In this document: positions 8,878 to 17,895 of the stretch, piece after piece
Layout: the number at the start of each line of letters is the position of its first letter
Numbering within the stretch: the first letter of the stretch is position 1
Source: JALZUR01 sp965205365
GTDB lineage: Bacteria > Bdellovibrionota > Bdellovibrionia > Bdellovibrionales > UBA1609
Direction: 5' to 3'
NCBI GenBank assembly: GCA_965205365.1
Contig: CBDBGT010000005.1
Span: 682,001 to 746,000, forward strand
DNA: 64,000 nt
The notes under the pieces: model-generated
The model's input: the letters and a program-made list of their open reading frames with translations, nothing else
Database searches by the model: none
What the model was told of the DNA's origin: nothing
Program-made: the position numbers and the translations under genes

Positions 8878-9663
8878 ATGAAGCTAATATCTTGGAATGT
8901 AAACGGAATAAGAGCGTGTTTTAAGCATGGCTTAAGAAAATTCCTCCTTACACAAAAACCTGATATTTTTTGTATTCAAGAAACCAAGGCTCATCCTGAG
9001 CAGTTAGGGCTTGAAAAATTTGAAGATCTTTTTGAGCATAGATTTTGGTCATCATCTCAAATTAAAAAAGGTTACTCTGGAACATGTACGTTTTTAAAAA
9101 CACAAAACCCCTTGGCTGTTGAGTATGGCATCGGCATTAAAGAATTTGATGAAGAAGGGCGCTTTGTAGTGACTCAACATCCAGAGTTTACACTCTATAA
9201 TGTTTACTTTCCAAACGGTGCTATGAATGAAATAAGGCATAAGTTTAAACAAGATTTTTTAAAAAAATTCACCAATCACTTAAAAGAGCAAATTAAGTTG
9301 GGAGAAGAAATTATCTTAGTGGGGGATTATAATATTGCTCGTTTAGAGTTTGATGTTCATGACCCCCTACGGTTAAAGGAAACGAGCGGTTTTTTACCAG
9401 AAGAGAAAAAATGGTTTAATGAAAGTTTTTTACCTACAGGGTTTGTGGATTTATTTAGACATTTTTATCCTGAGGAGAAAAATAAGTACACCTGGTGGTC
9501 TTACAGGCAGAGAGCAAGAAACAACAATCGAGGTTGGAGAATTGATTATATCTGCATAACAAAAGGACTTCTTCCCCATGTTAAGGAAATGAAACATTTA
9601 GACCAACAAGAAGGCTCTGATCATTGCCCATTGATGGTTGAGTTTGATTTTAAAAGTGAGTAA
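8878..9663 (+). CDS. xth: Exodeoxyribonuclease III
   Basis: 261 residues. Exonuclease III/AP endonuclease of the EEP fold, repairing abasic sites and 3' blocks in the cytoplasm. Visible motifs: ISWNVNGIRA, CIQETKAHPEQL (metal-binding Glu), NVYFPNG, VGDYNIA (catalytic Asp/Asn), DYICITK and the terminal GSDHCPL with catalytic Asp-His. Full length for the family. Divergently transcribed from the peroxiredoxin gene, an arrangement consistent with oxidative damage defence. Confidence 0.93.
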   Translation: MKLISWNVNGIRACFKHGLRKFLLTQKPDIFCIQETKAHPEQLGLEKFEDLFEHRFWSSSQIKKGYSGTCTFLKTQNPLAVEYGIGIKEFDEEGRFVVTQHPEFTLYNVYFPNGAMNEIRHKFKQDFLKKFTNHLKEQIKLGEEIILVGDYNIARLEFDVHDPLRLKETSGFLPEEKKWFNESFLPTGFVDLFRHFYPEEKNKYTWWSYRQRARNNNRGWRIDYICITKGLLPHVKEMKHLDQQEGSDHCPLMVEFDFKSE

Positions 9664-9675
9664 GGCAAAGTCTTT

Positions 9676-10617
9676 TTAAAAACTTATATATGTAAAGCCA
9701 AGATAAAATATAAACAAAACAAGGGCCCAAATTTTAATAAAATATTTGTTTGAAAAAAACATCAAAGGGGCTAAACCAAATAAAGTGAGTCCCAATAATG
9801 CGGGAGCACTAAAATAAGCCATGCTTTTTGATATTTTAAATGGAAAAAGTATTGAGACCCCTCCAAGAACAGCAAAGACATTTAAAGCGTTTGAACCCAC
9901 GATGTTTCCAAAAGCTAGAGAAATTTCTCGTCTAAACCCAGCAACAATAGTGGTCACTAATTCTGGAAGCCCTGTGCCTGCAGCAAGAATAACAGCACCA
10001 GTAAAGCCTTTTGAAAGATTAAAAATAGACACAAGCTGTAGACTTGCTTTTATTGTTAAATTAGAGCCAAGATAAAGCATAGCACTGCCAATAAAAACCC
10101 AGAAAAAACTAAAAGTTAAATTGATATTCTTAAGGGTGCTTAAAGAATCATGGCTACTTTTTTCATCTTTTTGCCTAACCATAAGATATAAGAAAATAGG
10201 AAGAGGTATAAGAAATAAAAAACCCTCAAGCTTTGAAAAAAAAAGGTCATTGCCAAAAATCACAACTAAAATACTTGGAAGAAGAAGAAAAATAATATTT
10301 TGCCAAGATTTTTCAGAAGGAGAAAGTACAAATGGAAAAATTAAGCATGTTCCCATGACAAGGCTTGAGTTAAAAATATTTGAGCCAATTACATTTCCTC
10401 CAGCAAGGACCCCTTCCCCAACAGAAGCACTGTAAAAGCTTGTAAAAAACTCAGGTGCTGAGGTTCCAAAGCCTAGAAGAACTGTGCCTATTAAGACTTT
10501 TGAAAAGCTAAATTTTTCAGCAATTTCAATGGCGCCCTTAATTAGATTATGAGCTCCAAAGGCCATAAGTATAAAGCCTGAAAGTAAAAAAACACATGGT
10601 ATAAGTGAAGAGCCCAT
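9676..10617 (-). CDS. Calcium/sodium:cation exchanger, CaCA family (YrbG-like)
   Basis: 313 residues, about ten hydrophobic segments. The two alpha-repeats that form the ion pathway are clear: GFGTSAPEFFTS followed by GGNVIGSNIFN in the first half, and AAGTGLPELVTT followed by GNIVGSNALN in the second. Exchanges Ca2+ or other cations for Na+ or H+ across the inner membrane. Convergent with xth, with 12 bases between stops. Confidence 0.88.
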   Translation of the reverse strand: MGSSLIPCVFLLSGFILMAFGAHNLIKGAIEIAEKFSFSKVLIGTVLLGFGTSAPEFFTSFYSASVGEGVLAGGNVIGSNIFNSSLVMGTCLIFPFVLSPSEKSWQNIIFLLLPSILVVIFGNDLFFSKLEGFLFLIPLPIFLYLMVRQKDEKSSHDSLSTLKNINLTFSFFWVFIGSAMLYLGSNLTIKASLQLVSIFNLSKGFTGAVILAAGTGLPELVTTIVAGFRREISLAFGNIVGSNALNVFAVLGGVSILFPFKISKSMAYFSAPALLGLTLFGLAPLMFFSNKYFIKIWALVLFIFYLGFTYISF

Positions 10618-10893
10618 GGGTTTAAAGCTAGTTAAAAAAGATCTTAAACACCAGGGTAACTAGGCTTAAGTAGTAAAAAAACAGCTTTATAAACATTTTT
10701 TATGCCAAGGAAAAAAAGGTTTTGAATATATTACAAGTATTTTGGTTGCTTTTTAGCAACAATTCGTGGGAGTTTATTGAAGTCCCAAAGTGGCACCATG
10801 GACGGGCCATGAAGGACACTAAAAACCTTAAGAGCTCGAAAAGAGATTTAAGGAAAGTAAAACTTATCCACTTAAAGGGGGAGGGAGCTTAAG
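10618..10893. promoter_or_regulatory. Divergent intergenic region before the DksA-like gene
   Basis: 276 bases between the divergent exchanger and DksA-like genes, so it must hold both promoters. A strong GGGGGAGGGAG ribosome binding site precedes the ATG at 10894. I could not pick a convincing -35/-10 pair. Confidence 0.35.
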
Positions 10894-11268
10894 ATGAGTG
10901 AAGTAAGGAAAAAACTCATAGAAGAATGCCGCAATTTACTTTTAAACGCAAAGCAAGATATTCTTAACAGAGTGCAGACTACAAAAGAAAACCTTAATAC
11001 CGCAGTTGAAAAAGGCGGAGATGAAGGGGATCAAACAGTTCGAGCTCTTGCTGAATCGGAAATGCTTGGAATGCACGATCGTTTAAGAAGGCAGCTTCTT
11101 GAAGTAGAGTATGCTCTTGTAAGAATTGAAGTTGGATCATTTGGTCTTTGTGAAGAAACCGAAGAGCCCATAGAGCCAGAAAGACTTAGAGCCATTCCAT
11201 GGACGCGTCTTAGCATAGAGGGTGCTGAAATCAGAGAAAGCCTTAAAAAAAGATTTGCTGGAAGGTAG
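10894..11268 (+). CDS. DksA/TraR-family RNA polymerase-binding protein without zinc site
   Basis: 124 residues. The N-terminal two thirds form the coiled-coil expected of DksA/TraR proteins, with GGDEGDQTV near its tip. The C-terminal segment GSFGLCEETEEPIEPERLRA aligns with the zinc finger of DksA (YGxCxxCGxxI), but only one cysteine remains and the second CxxC pair is absent. The Zn site is therefore lost, as in Cys-less DksA variants that work independently of zinc. DksA relatives enter the RNA polymerase secondary channel and modulate rRNA and stress promoters with ppGpp. Followed by a clear terminator. Confidence 0.75.
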   Translation: MSEVRKKLIEECRNLLLNAKQDILNRVQTTKENLNTAVEKGGDEGDQTVRALAESEMLGMHDRLRRQLLEVEYALVRIEVGSFGLCEETEEPIEPERLRAIPWTRLSIEGAEIRESLKKRFAGR

Positions 11269-11388
11269 ATGGAAAAAAATTAAAGGCGTTTTCCTAGTAG
11301 GAAATATAAAAGAGGGCTAAATATTAAAGCTTTTTTGTTTAAAAAAGGCCTTTAAAACTAGAAAAGTGAGCTTTTAAGTAAGTTAGGA

Positions 11389-11414
11389 AAAAAACCCTTA
11401 AGAAAGGGTTTTTT
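11389..11414 (+). terminator. Intrinsic terminator after the DksA-like gene
   Basis: AAAAAACCCTT (11389-11399), loop AAGA, then AAGGGTTTTTT (11404-11414): an 11-bp stem ending in a T run. It is symmetrical enough to work in both directions and so could also end the convergent lipoprotein transcript. Confidence 0.75.
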
Positions 11415-11540
11415 AAATTTTAATCTATAAAAAATAGCTATAAAAGTCTTACTCTCTTATAATATATTCTTATTAAATTGTTTCCCCGTATTTAAGCAGT
11501 GATTTTTAATTCTTTAATCTTGGCTAAGGGCCCAACAACA

Positions 11541-12008
11541 CTACTCACTTTTTAAGAATATATGCTTCCATTTTTTAGAACCCAATGCGTATTTATACAT
11601 TGCCTCCCAAGCTTTATGGTGAGCTTTTCCATGATCACTATGTTTTATTTTTTTTGATCTATAATAAGGGTGTTTTTTTAATTTTTTAAGGTTCATAAAG
11701 CGTCCATTTATAATGGCATTTGAGCCTCCTAAAACATCTTTAACATAAACCCTAATTTGAACACTTGATTTTTCCGTAATATCATAAAAATCGGTTTTAA
11801 ATGATTTTGTATCTTCATCTGTTTGCAAAAAGTAAAAATTTTTTTCCACAGCTCTTTGTTTTAAGTCTTTATAAAATTCCACGGCAGTTTTACTTGAGGC
11901 TAGAACAATTGTATCCACACCATTTTGAATTTTATCACAATTAAGTCTCCTGTGCTGTGCACTGGCACAGCCTGTGAGAAACACGACTAATAAGGCTATT
12001 TTTATCAT
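11541..12008 (-). CDS. Putative lipoprotein of unknown function
   Basis: About 155 residues from the ATG at 12008, which has an AGAGG ribosome binding site; an upstream ATG at 12041 would add 11 residues that spoil the signal peptide. MIKIALLVVFLTGCAS is a lipoprotein signal with Cys at the lipobox (LTGC). The body is basic (KKLKKHPYYRSKKIKHSDHG) and has no motif I recognise. Predicted to be lipid-anchored in the cell envelope. Confidence 0.6.
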   Translation of the reverse strand: MIKIALLVVFLTGCASAQHRRLNCDKIQNGVDTIVLASSKTAVEFYKDLKQRAVEKNFYFLQTDEDTKSFKTDFYDITEKSSVQIRVYVKDVLGGSNAIINGRFMNLKKLKKHPYYRSKKIKHSDHGKAHHKAWEAMYKYALGSKKWKHIFLKSE

Positions 12009-12041
12009 ATTTTTTCCTCTTCTAAACATCGGAAAGAACAT

Positions 12042-12406
12042 AAAAAATCAATACTGGCCTTAAGGGAAATTTAGTTTTTACATTGAATCAACTCAAAATG
12101 AATCACATGAAAGTATCATGAAATTAAAAGCTTAACTCTTAAATTTTAGATATAATCACTTATGGCGCCATTGTACATAAAAGCTCTTTAAATAAAGGGG
12201 CCCATGACTAAAAACTTGTAAAAGCATGTTTTAAGATAAGTTTTTTAACCCTAGCTTGGTGTGTACTGTGGGGCAGCGCTATTATCTACTCTAATAATAG
12301 GCTTTAGAAAACAATAAATTAGTGTTTTTTAAAAAATTTTGCCCTTAAAGCCTAAAGTTTTTTTCTCATTTACCGATGGGGCTTTTAGGGGGCTAGAGGG
12401 AAATTT
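12042..12406. other. 365-bp divergent intergenic region
   Basis: Lies between the minus-strand lipoprotein and the plus-strand mini-lipoprotein at 12407. It is AT-rich with a GGGGCTTTTAGGGGG stretch just upstream of the downstream start. No repeat, RNA gene or confident promoter recognised. Confidence 0.3.
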
Positions 12407-12562
12407 ATGAAAACTGCATTACAAAAAATATATACTCTTCTTCCTTTAGTACTCATTACGTTATTCTTTCAAAATTGTGGGAACAAAAACAGTTCCAGAG
12501 TCAATACAAATGAACATGCCTTGTATGATGGAATCTCAAATATAAACAGTTTCAAAGATTAA
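12407..12562 (+). CDS. 51-residue mini-lipoprotein
   Basis: Short ORF with GGCTAGAGGG as ribosome binding site ahead of the ATG. MKTALQKIYTLLPLVLITLF is a hydrophobic signal, followed by FQNCGNKNSS with Cys24 as the likely lipidated residue; an xQNC lipobox of this kind is common in Bdellovibrio-type lipoproteins (knowledge, not proof). The mature part is only 28 residues. It lies 50 bases upstream of the CFI-box gene, separated by a hairpin, and may be a leader gene of that operon. Confidence 0.5.
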   Translation: MKTALQKIYTLLPLVLITLFFQNCGNKNSSRVNTNEHALYDGISNINSFKD

Positions 12563-12570
12563 AGGCCTTG

Positions 12571-12595
12571 GCTTTGTCTACCCAGTAGATAAAGC
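12571..12595 (+). promoter_or_regulatory. Hairpin between mini-lipoprotein and CFI-box gene
   Basis: GCTTTGTCTAC (12571-12581), loop CCA, GTAGATAAAGC (12585-12595): 11 bp with one G-T pair. No T run follows, so it is not a standard terminator. It may protect or partition the message between the two genes. Confidence 0.4.
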
Positions 12596-12612
12596 TAGAC
12601 CCTTTAGGCCTA

Positions 12613-14103
12613 GTGTGCTCAAATTATCACGTGGGTGTAAAATCGTTATTACTTTTATCACTACTGTGTTTTACTTTAGCCAATGCTGAGGTCACCATCA
12701 GACAAGTTAGTGGGGCCTCAAGAATTATCGGCATAAACCCTCCAACAGAAGCATGGGGTGTTTTCGTAGGAACTTATAGGATTAGTGAGACTAGTCCTTA
12801 TAATAATTGTCCATTTTCCCTATTAGATGATGCTGCCAACGGAACAACTGGAACACCTGATCCCAATAACCCTAGTGTTGCAACTTTTCACGGTTGTCAT
12901 GAAGGCAGAGTAAACGGCGACTCTGTTATATCAATTCAATTTACAGAAAGCGAGGAAATTTCAAACCTAAGGGCTTACGCTGTGATCAGCCCTCCTTCTG
13001 GAAGCACCAGTGCTGCAATTAAAAAAGTTGGCGAAAGTTTAAATACTGTTTCAGGTCCTAATCAAACTGCAACTGTTACCTTCACATGGAGAGAGCTTTG
13101 CCAACAAATCAAAACAGACCCCTCAATATCTACAGCTTTCATAGAAGCTACTCAGACTTGTCAAGCAAACGGCTCTTTAACTGTTGCTGTTGGCTTTGGA
13201 ACTTCTTATACAGATCTAATCTCAACAAAGTCTGTTACTTTTAACTTATATTCTCCAAACCCTGCTCTTGGAATTATAGTAAAGCCTACTGTCTGTGGAA
13301 ACCCTGTAGGTGATGAATTTGGCTTTTGTGATTTGGCTGTTTTTCCTGGGGATCAAAGCGGCTACCTTTATGAAGGTGTGGACACTACTCATCAAAATAA
13401 GCTTCATCGAACAAGCTTTTCTATTAATGCTTTTGATGCTTACGGAAACAGTCTAACTCTTACAAATAAAGTTGAAGGCATGAGAATTTTTATTTCACCG
13501 ACTAGTTTCATAGATGCTCAGCCTAATGTTCCCTCTACCAGTATCCATGACTTCACTATTTCAAGTGTCTCTTTAAATACGGCTTCTTTTGAAAATAATA
13601 AATTTGGCGGACTTAAGAACAGCACGGCCCAAAACCCTGTATCTTACTATGTTAGAGCTTCTACTATAGATTCAAGCGGCACCATCTCTCAATTAATGGG
13701 TGATGACTACTGCCCTGGAGGAGTCTGTGATGATTTTAAAATTTCTCCAAGTCAAGTTGCAGGAATTATCTCTGAAAACTCGTGCTTTATAACCACCGCA
13801 ACTTATGGCTCTAATGAAGCATACCAGGTTAAATTTTTTAAAGCCTTTAGAAAGAAATTTTTACTCACAAACAGCTTTGGTCGTAAAATTATTCTTTTTT
13901 ACAATACCTATGGCCCCATGGGAGCCCATTGGATTCAAGCAAACCCATCAGCACAAAAATATATTCGCGTAATTCTTTACCCTTTTTACGCCTTTGCGTA
14001 TTTAAGTCTTCGCTTTAGTATTTTTCTAGCAGTCTTAATTTATTTAAGCCTAAGTCTTTTGCTCTTTATCTTGATAAAGCACAAAATTTTTAATAAAATA
14101 TAA
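12613..14103 (+). CDS. Secreted protein with C-terminal CFI-box domain and membrane anchor
   Basis: Up to 496 residues; GTG at 12613 or, giving a cleaner signal peptide (SLLLLSLLCFTLANA), GTG at 12631. The long middle is beta-rich with scattered cysteines and no family I can name. At 391-400 it has CFITTATYGS, the signature of CFI-box C-terminal domains (CFIATAAYGS), followed by AFRKKFLL and two hydrophobic segments ending in a basic tail. CFI-box domains recur at the C-termini of diverse exported proteins and are thought to act as sorting or anchoring tails. Stops 6 bases before the next gene. Confidence 0.6.
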   Translation: MCSNYHVGVKSLLLLSLLCFTLANAEVTIRQVSGASRIIGINPPTEAWGVFVGTYRISETSPYNNCPFSLLDDAANGTTGTPDPNNPSVATFHGCHEGRVNGDSVISIQFTESEEISNLRAYAVISPPSGSTSAAIKKVGESLNTVSGPNQTATVTFTWRELCQQIKTDPSISTAFIEATQTCQANGSLTVAVGFGTSYTDLISTKSVTFNLYSPNPALGIIVKPTVCGNPVGDEFGFCDLAVFPGDQSGYLYEGVDTTHQNKLHRTSFSINAFDAYGNSLTLTNKVEGMRIFISPTSFIDAQPNVPSTSIHDFTISSVSLNTASFENNKFGGLKNSTAQNPVSYYVRASTIDSSGTISQLMGDDYCPGGVCDDFKISPSQVAGIISENSCFITTATYGSNEAYQVKFFKAFRKKFLLTNSFGRKIILFYNTYGPMGAHWIQANPSAQKYIRVILYPFYAFAYLSLRFSIFLAVLIYLSLSLLLFILIKHKIFNKI

Positions 14104-14109
14104 ATACCT

Positions 14110-15021
14110 ATGAAACCATTTTTGCTTATTACTTTTTTTATTTTTAACACTCACCTAGCTTTTGGTAGGGATATTGTTGAAGCTAATAAAGATGATTTCT
14201 CAATGGGAATAGGCAATAACAATGAACTTCAATTACAAAAGTCTACGGACACACTCCTTGGTATAAACACCACTCCTGGGAAAAAAATATTAAAGCTAAA
14301 CCCTCAAACCATCGTTGCTAACAATGAAAAATACATCTATCATCCTAATCAAGAAAAGGGTCTTTATAAAATCAATCGTGAAAACGAATACCATTACACG
14401 TATAAAAAATCCCCTCTTAATGGCTTTATTCACATAAAAGGTGGGAGCCTTGACCTAAGAAACTTTCCTAGTAAAAACTCTCAAACAAAATTTAATGATC
14501 TTTATAATTCAAACTCTATAACAACGGTTTATTTTGAGTATGAGTGGCAGCCTTTTAAAAAACACCGTTCTTTAAGCTTAAACACTGGACTTGGCATTTC
14601 ATACGCTCAAGGACAGGGGCGCTTTATTGGTGTAGAAAACATCAATATCAACCTTAAGGCTCAAGAAGAGTACACCTTTATACTTTTCCCCATGAGTGTA
14701 GGCTTAATTTACAAGTTTAAGTTTATAAGTGATCAATTGTTTCTTCCTTTCGCAGCTGGGGCTTTTGATTACAATTTAGCAACTGAATTTAGAAGTGGCC
14801 TTAAAGCTTTTAAATACGCTGGAATACTTGGAGCTCACTGGGGAGGAGGTGTTTTGTTGAATTTAGGCTGGTTTGAAAAAGATTCTGCATTAGAGCTTGA
14901 TAAAGAGTTTGGGGTCAATAACATCTACATTTCTTTAGAGGGGCGACAAGTTATAAGTTTTTATGATGATACAGATATTAATGGTTTTATATTTCTTGCA
15001 GGATTAAGCTTTGAGTACTAA
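14110..15021 (+). CDS. Putative outer-membrane beta-barrel protein
   Basis: 303 residues with a signal peptide (MKPFLLITFFIFNTHLAFGR). From about residue 115 it shows alternating aromatic/hydrophobic strands and glycine turns (LNTGLGISYAQGQG, PMSVGLIYKFKF, GFIFLAGLSFEY) and ends in an aromatic residue, Tyr, typical of beta-barrel proteins recognised by the BAM machinery. Six bases after the CFI-box gene, so probably one operon; the two may form an envelope assembly. Specific function unknown. Confidence 0.55.
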   Translation: MKPFLLITFFIFNTHLAFGRDIVEANKDDFSMGIGNNNELQLQKSTDTLLGINTTPGKKILKLNPQTIVANNEKYIYHPNQEKGLYKINRENEYHYTYKKSPLNGFIHIKGGSLDLRNFPSKNSQTKFNDLYNSNSITTVYFEYEWQPFKKHRSLSLNTGLGISYAQGQGRFIGVENININLKAQEEYTFILFPMSVGLIYKFKFISDQLFLPFAAGAFDYNLATEFRSGLKAFKYAGILGAHWGGGVLLNLGWFEKDSALELDKEFGVNNIYISLEGRQVISFYDDTDINGFIFLAGLSFEY

Positions 15022-15031
15022 ATAAAACTTC

Positions 15032-15811
15032 ATGGTACGAATGAGACTTCATATTTCATATGATGGCACTAGCTATCTAGGCTGGCAAAAACAAACCAAA
15101 CAAGAAGGCCTTACCATTCAAGGAGAGCTTGAAAAGGCTATAAAAAGTCTTACAGGAGAAACCTCTCTAACAACTGGTGCAGGAAGAACTGACGCAGGAG
15201 CTCACGCCGATGATCAAGTGGTTCATTTTGATATTAAAAACAATCTTAATGGCTTGGATTGGGTTAGAGGTTTAAATAGATTCTTACCAAGCTCAATAAG
15301 AGTCCAAACAGCGTTTTATGCCCCTAAAGATTTTCATGCTTTACATGACAGCATTTCAAAAACTTATATTTATAGTCTTCAAGACGGCCCTTGTAAAAAC
15401 CCCTTAACTTCAAAGTATTCCCATTGGATTTCAAGCTCTGTAAATGTAAGCTATTTAAACAAGCTTAGTTGTTGCCTCGTTGGTAAGCACGACTTTAAAT
15501 CTTTTCAAACAGGAGGAACTTTTGTAGCTACAACCATTCGAGAGATTCATCAAATTAAATGGATTCGAACTTCTCAAGCAAGCCTTGAGGCACATATTTC
15601 AGGAAATGGGTTTTTAAAACAGATGGTTCGCAATATAATTGGAACTCTTTTACATCAGTGTTGGCTTAAAGCCTTATCTGAGGAACAAATTAAAGGGATT
15701 TTAGAGAAAAAAGACCGGTCCAAAGCTTTTGGTACAGCTCCAGCCCATGGGCTCCGCCTCCATAAAGTTAAATACCCTGCAGAACTTGACAAAAAGTGCA
15801 TCAAGCCATAA
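15032..15811 (+). CDS. truA: tRNA pseudouridine synthase A
   Basis: 259 residues, normal for TruA, which isomerises uridines 38-40 of the tRNA anticodon arm. The catalytic Asp lies in GAGRTDAGAHADDQVVHF. YDGTSYLGWQKQ, NRFLPSSIRV, the HDFKSF motif and GNGFLKQMVRNIIGTL are all present. The second ATG (15041, giving MRLHISYDG) is an equally good start. The gene is 10 bases after the putative outer-membrane protein and upstream of rplM. Confidence 0.93.
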   Translation: MVRMRLHISYDGTSYLGWQKQTKQEGLTIQGELEKAIKSLTGETSLTTGAGRTDAGAHADDQVVHFDIKNNLNGLDWVRGLNRFLPSSIRVQTAFYAPKDFHALHDSISKTYIYSLQDGPCKNPLTSKYSHWISSSVNVSYLNKLSCCLVGKHDFKSFQTGGTFVATTIREIHQIKWIRTSQASLEAHISGNGFLKQMVRNIIGTLLHQCWLKALSEEQIKGILEKKDRSKAFGTAPAHGLRLHKVKYPAELDKKCIKP

Positions 15812-15814
15812 ATC
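15786..15814 (+). promoter_or_regulatory. Possible promoter for rplM-rpsI
   Basis: TTGACA at 15786-15791, then a 17-base spacer and TAAATC at 15809-15814. The -35 is perfect and the -10 weak. It overlaps the end of truA. Confidence 0.3.
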
Positions 15815-15892
15815 ATGGATGGAGTTTCACTTTAAATAAATTTAAACCTAAAGCACATATTTAAACATTATGATTACAATGGACAGGAACCT

Positions 15893-16330
15893 ATGAAAAC
15901 TTGGAATGCCAAACCAAATGAAATAAACAGAAAGTGGTGGATTGTTGATGCCACAGGAAAGACTTTAGGTAGACTTTCAACTCAAATAGCACAAACTCTT
16001 AGGGGAAAGAATAAGCCAGAATTTACACCACATGTAGATACAGGGGATTTTGTTGTGGTTATCAATTCTAGTAAAATTAAAATTAAAGGAAATAAGGCTG
16101 AACAAAAAGCTTATTTTAGACACACAGGGTACTTTGGTGGAATTAAAGAAACTTCTTATAAAGAAATGCTTCAAGCTCATCCTGATCGAGTTATTACAAA
16201 CGCTGTTAAGGGTATGCTTCCAAAAAACATTCTTTCTTCAAAAATCATCAAAAAATTAAAAGTTTATGCTGATTCTAAGCATCCACACTCAGCTCAAAAA
16301 CCTGAACTGCTTACACTTAAGGAGCTTTAA
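15893..16330 (+). CDS. rplM: 50S ribosomal protein L13
   Basis: 145 residues. Begins MKTWNAKPNEINRKWWIVDA and contains LGRLSTQIA, LRGKNKPEFTPHVDTGDFVV and the HRPDRV-like LQAHPDRVITNAVKGMLPKN, all typical of bacterial L13, an early-assembling large-subunit protein. Forms the usual two-gene unit with rpsI, 3 bases apart. Confidence 0.97.
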   Translation: MKTWNAKPNEINRKWWIVDATGKTLGRLSTQIAQTLRGKNKPEFTPHVDTGDFVVVINSSKIKIKGNKAEQKAYFRHTGYFGGIKETSYKEMLQAHPDRVITNAVKGMLPKNILSSKIIKKLKVYADSKHPHSAQKPELLTLKEL

Positions 16331-16333
16331 TTT

Positions 16334-16723
16334 ATGTCCAACGTTTTTTATGCAACCGGGAGAAGAAAAACTAGTGCTGCAAGAGTTTTCTTAAAAGAAG
16401 GAACTGGAAAAATTATTATTAACAATAAAAAATTAGAAAACTATGTGGTTGACCCAGTCAAAAGACAACTTGTCCTTCAGCCATTTGAAGTGACTAGCAC
16501 TAAAGGTCAATTTGATGCTTTTATAACTGTTAAAGGTGGTGGACTTACTGGGCAAGCTGGTGCAATAAGACACGGTATATCACGAGCACTTTCTGGAGCA
16601 GATGAAGCTCATAGGCCACCTCTTAAAGCTGTTGGGCTTCTTACTCGTGACCCAAGAATGGTGGAAAGAAAAAAATATGGCTTACATAAAGCAAGAAAAG
16701 CTACTCAGTTTTCAAAGCGCTAA
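16334..16723 (+). CDS. rpsI: 30S ribosomal protein S9
   Basis: 129 residues ending in the basic tail KARKATQFSKR, whose C-terminal Lys-Arg reaches the P-site tRNA. YATGRRKTSAARVFLKEG and GGGLTGQAGAIRHGISRAL are S9 signatures. Directly follows rplM. Confidence 0.97.
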   Translation: MSNVFYATGRRKTSAARVFLKEGTGKIIINNKKLENYVVDPVKRQLVLQPFEVTSTKGQFDAFITVKGGGLTGQAGAIRHGISRALSGADEAHRPPLKAVGLLTRDPRMVERKKYGLHKARKATQFSKR

Positions 16724-16801
16724 TACTTACATTTTTAAAAAACTTATTTTCAAATTGTTATAGAGAAAAAATATTTACTAAAAAAGCCATAGGAGTAAAA
16801 A

Positions 16802-17812
16802 ATGATTAATGTAATAAAAATAGCAGTAACTACAATATTACTTTTTACTGGATGTACTAAAAACAAAACCTTTAGAGAACTGATTTTTACAATTGGTACA
16901 GGTGGAACCCAGGCAACCTATTATCCTGTGGGAGGTGTCATTGCAAACGCAATTTCTAATCCCTCTGGCTCTCGTCTCTGTAAAGATGGCGGTTCTTGTG
17001 GTGTCCCTGACTTAATTGCAGCAGCAGTATCCTCCCGTGGTTCAGTGGATAATATCAATGCTATTACCTCAGGCCTTCGTAACTCAGGCTTTGCACAGTC
17101 AGATGTGACCTTTTGGGCTTACACAGGAACTGGGACAATGGAAGGTCAACCCCCTGCCACAAGTCTACGAGCCATTGCTTCCCTATTTCCAGAACATATT
17201 CACCTTATTGCTCTTGGTAGTAGTAGCGATATTAATTCAGTTGCTGATCTTGCAGGTAAGCGTGTATCCTTAGATGAGCCAGGTTCAGGAACCTATGTCG
17301 ATGCCAACCTTATTCTTAAAGCAAACAATCTCACAGAGGGCAGTTTTACCGCTAAAACTCTAAACTCTGCTGATGCAATTCGGGCTCTAATAAGCGATGA
17401 AATTGATGCCTTCTTTTTTGTTGGTGGCTATCCAATTAATGCAATTACAGAGCTTGCATCAGCCAATACAATTAAACTTATTCCCATTGATGGTTCAGGA
17501 GCCCAAGCACTAATTGATGAGTATGGTTTCTTCTCCATCTCTAGTATACCAGAGAACACTTATAGTGGGGTGAGCACTGCTACCCCTACTGTTGCCGTTG
17601 GTGCACAATGGATCACAAGCGATAAAGAACCTGAAGAGCTTATCTACAATATTACTAAGGCTCTGTGGCACAGTAATACCCGTTTGCTTTTAGACGCTGG
17701 TCATACTAAGGGTAAGTCAATCACTATTGAAACTGCGTTAGAAGGCATCTCTATTCCTCTACACCCAGGGGCAAAAAAGTTTTATCTTGAAGTAGGGGAA
17801 TTGACCCAATAA
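16802..17812 (+). CDS. Orphan TAXI-family TRAP-type solute-binding lipoprotein
   Basis: 336 residues. A lipoprotein signal ends in LLFTGCTK. The mature protein has IGTGGTQATYYPVGGVIANA, LAGKRVSLDEPGSGTYVDA and a periplasmic binding fold typical of TAXI (TRAP-associated extracytoplasmic immunogenic) proteins, which bind dicarboxylates or amino acids such as glutamate. Tripartite systems also need a DctQM-type permease, and no such gene is adjacent, so the partner is elsewhere or the protein is a stand-alone sensor or binder. Confidence 0.8.
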   Translation: MINVIKIAVTTILLFTGCTKNKTFRELIFTIGTGGTQATYYPVGGVIANAISNPSGSRLCKDGGSCGVPDLIAAAVSSRGSVDNINAITSGLRNSGFAQSDVTFWAYTGTGTMEGQPPATSLRAIASLFPEHIHLIALGSSSDINSVADLAGKRVSLDEPGSGTYVDANLILKANNLTEGSFTAKTLNSADAIRALISDEIDAFFFVGGYPINAITELASANTIKLIPIDGSGAQALIDEYGFFSISSIPENTYSGVSTATPTVAVGAQWITSDKEPEELIYNITKALWHSNTRLLLDAGHTKGKSITIETALEGISIPLHPGAKKFYLEVGELTQ

Positions 17813-17895
17813 CCCACTCTCTAAGGTAGTGAGTAAATACTTATTAACAAGGGCAATTTTTCTTTAAAAAAAAGAAATCTTGTGGGTTAAGCAGC

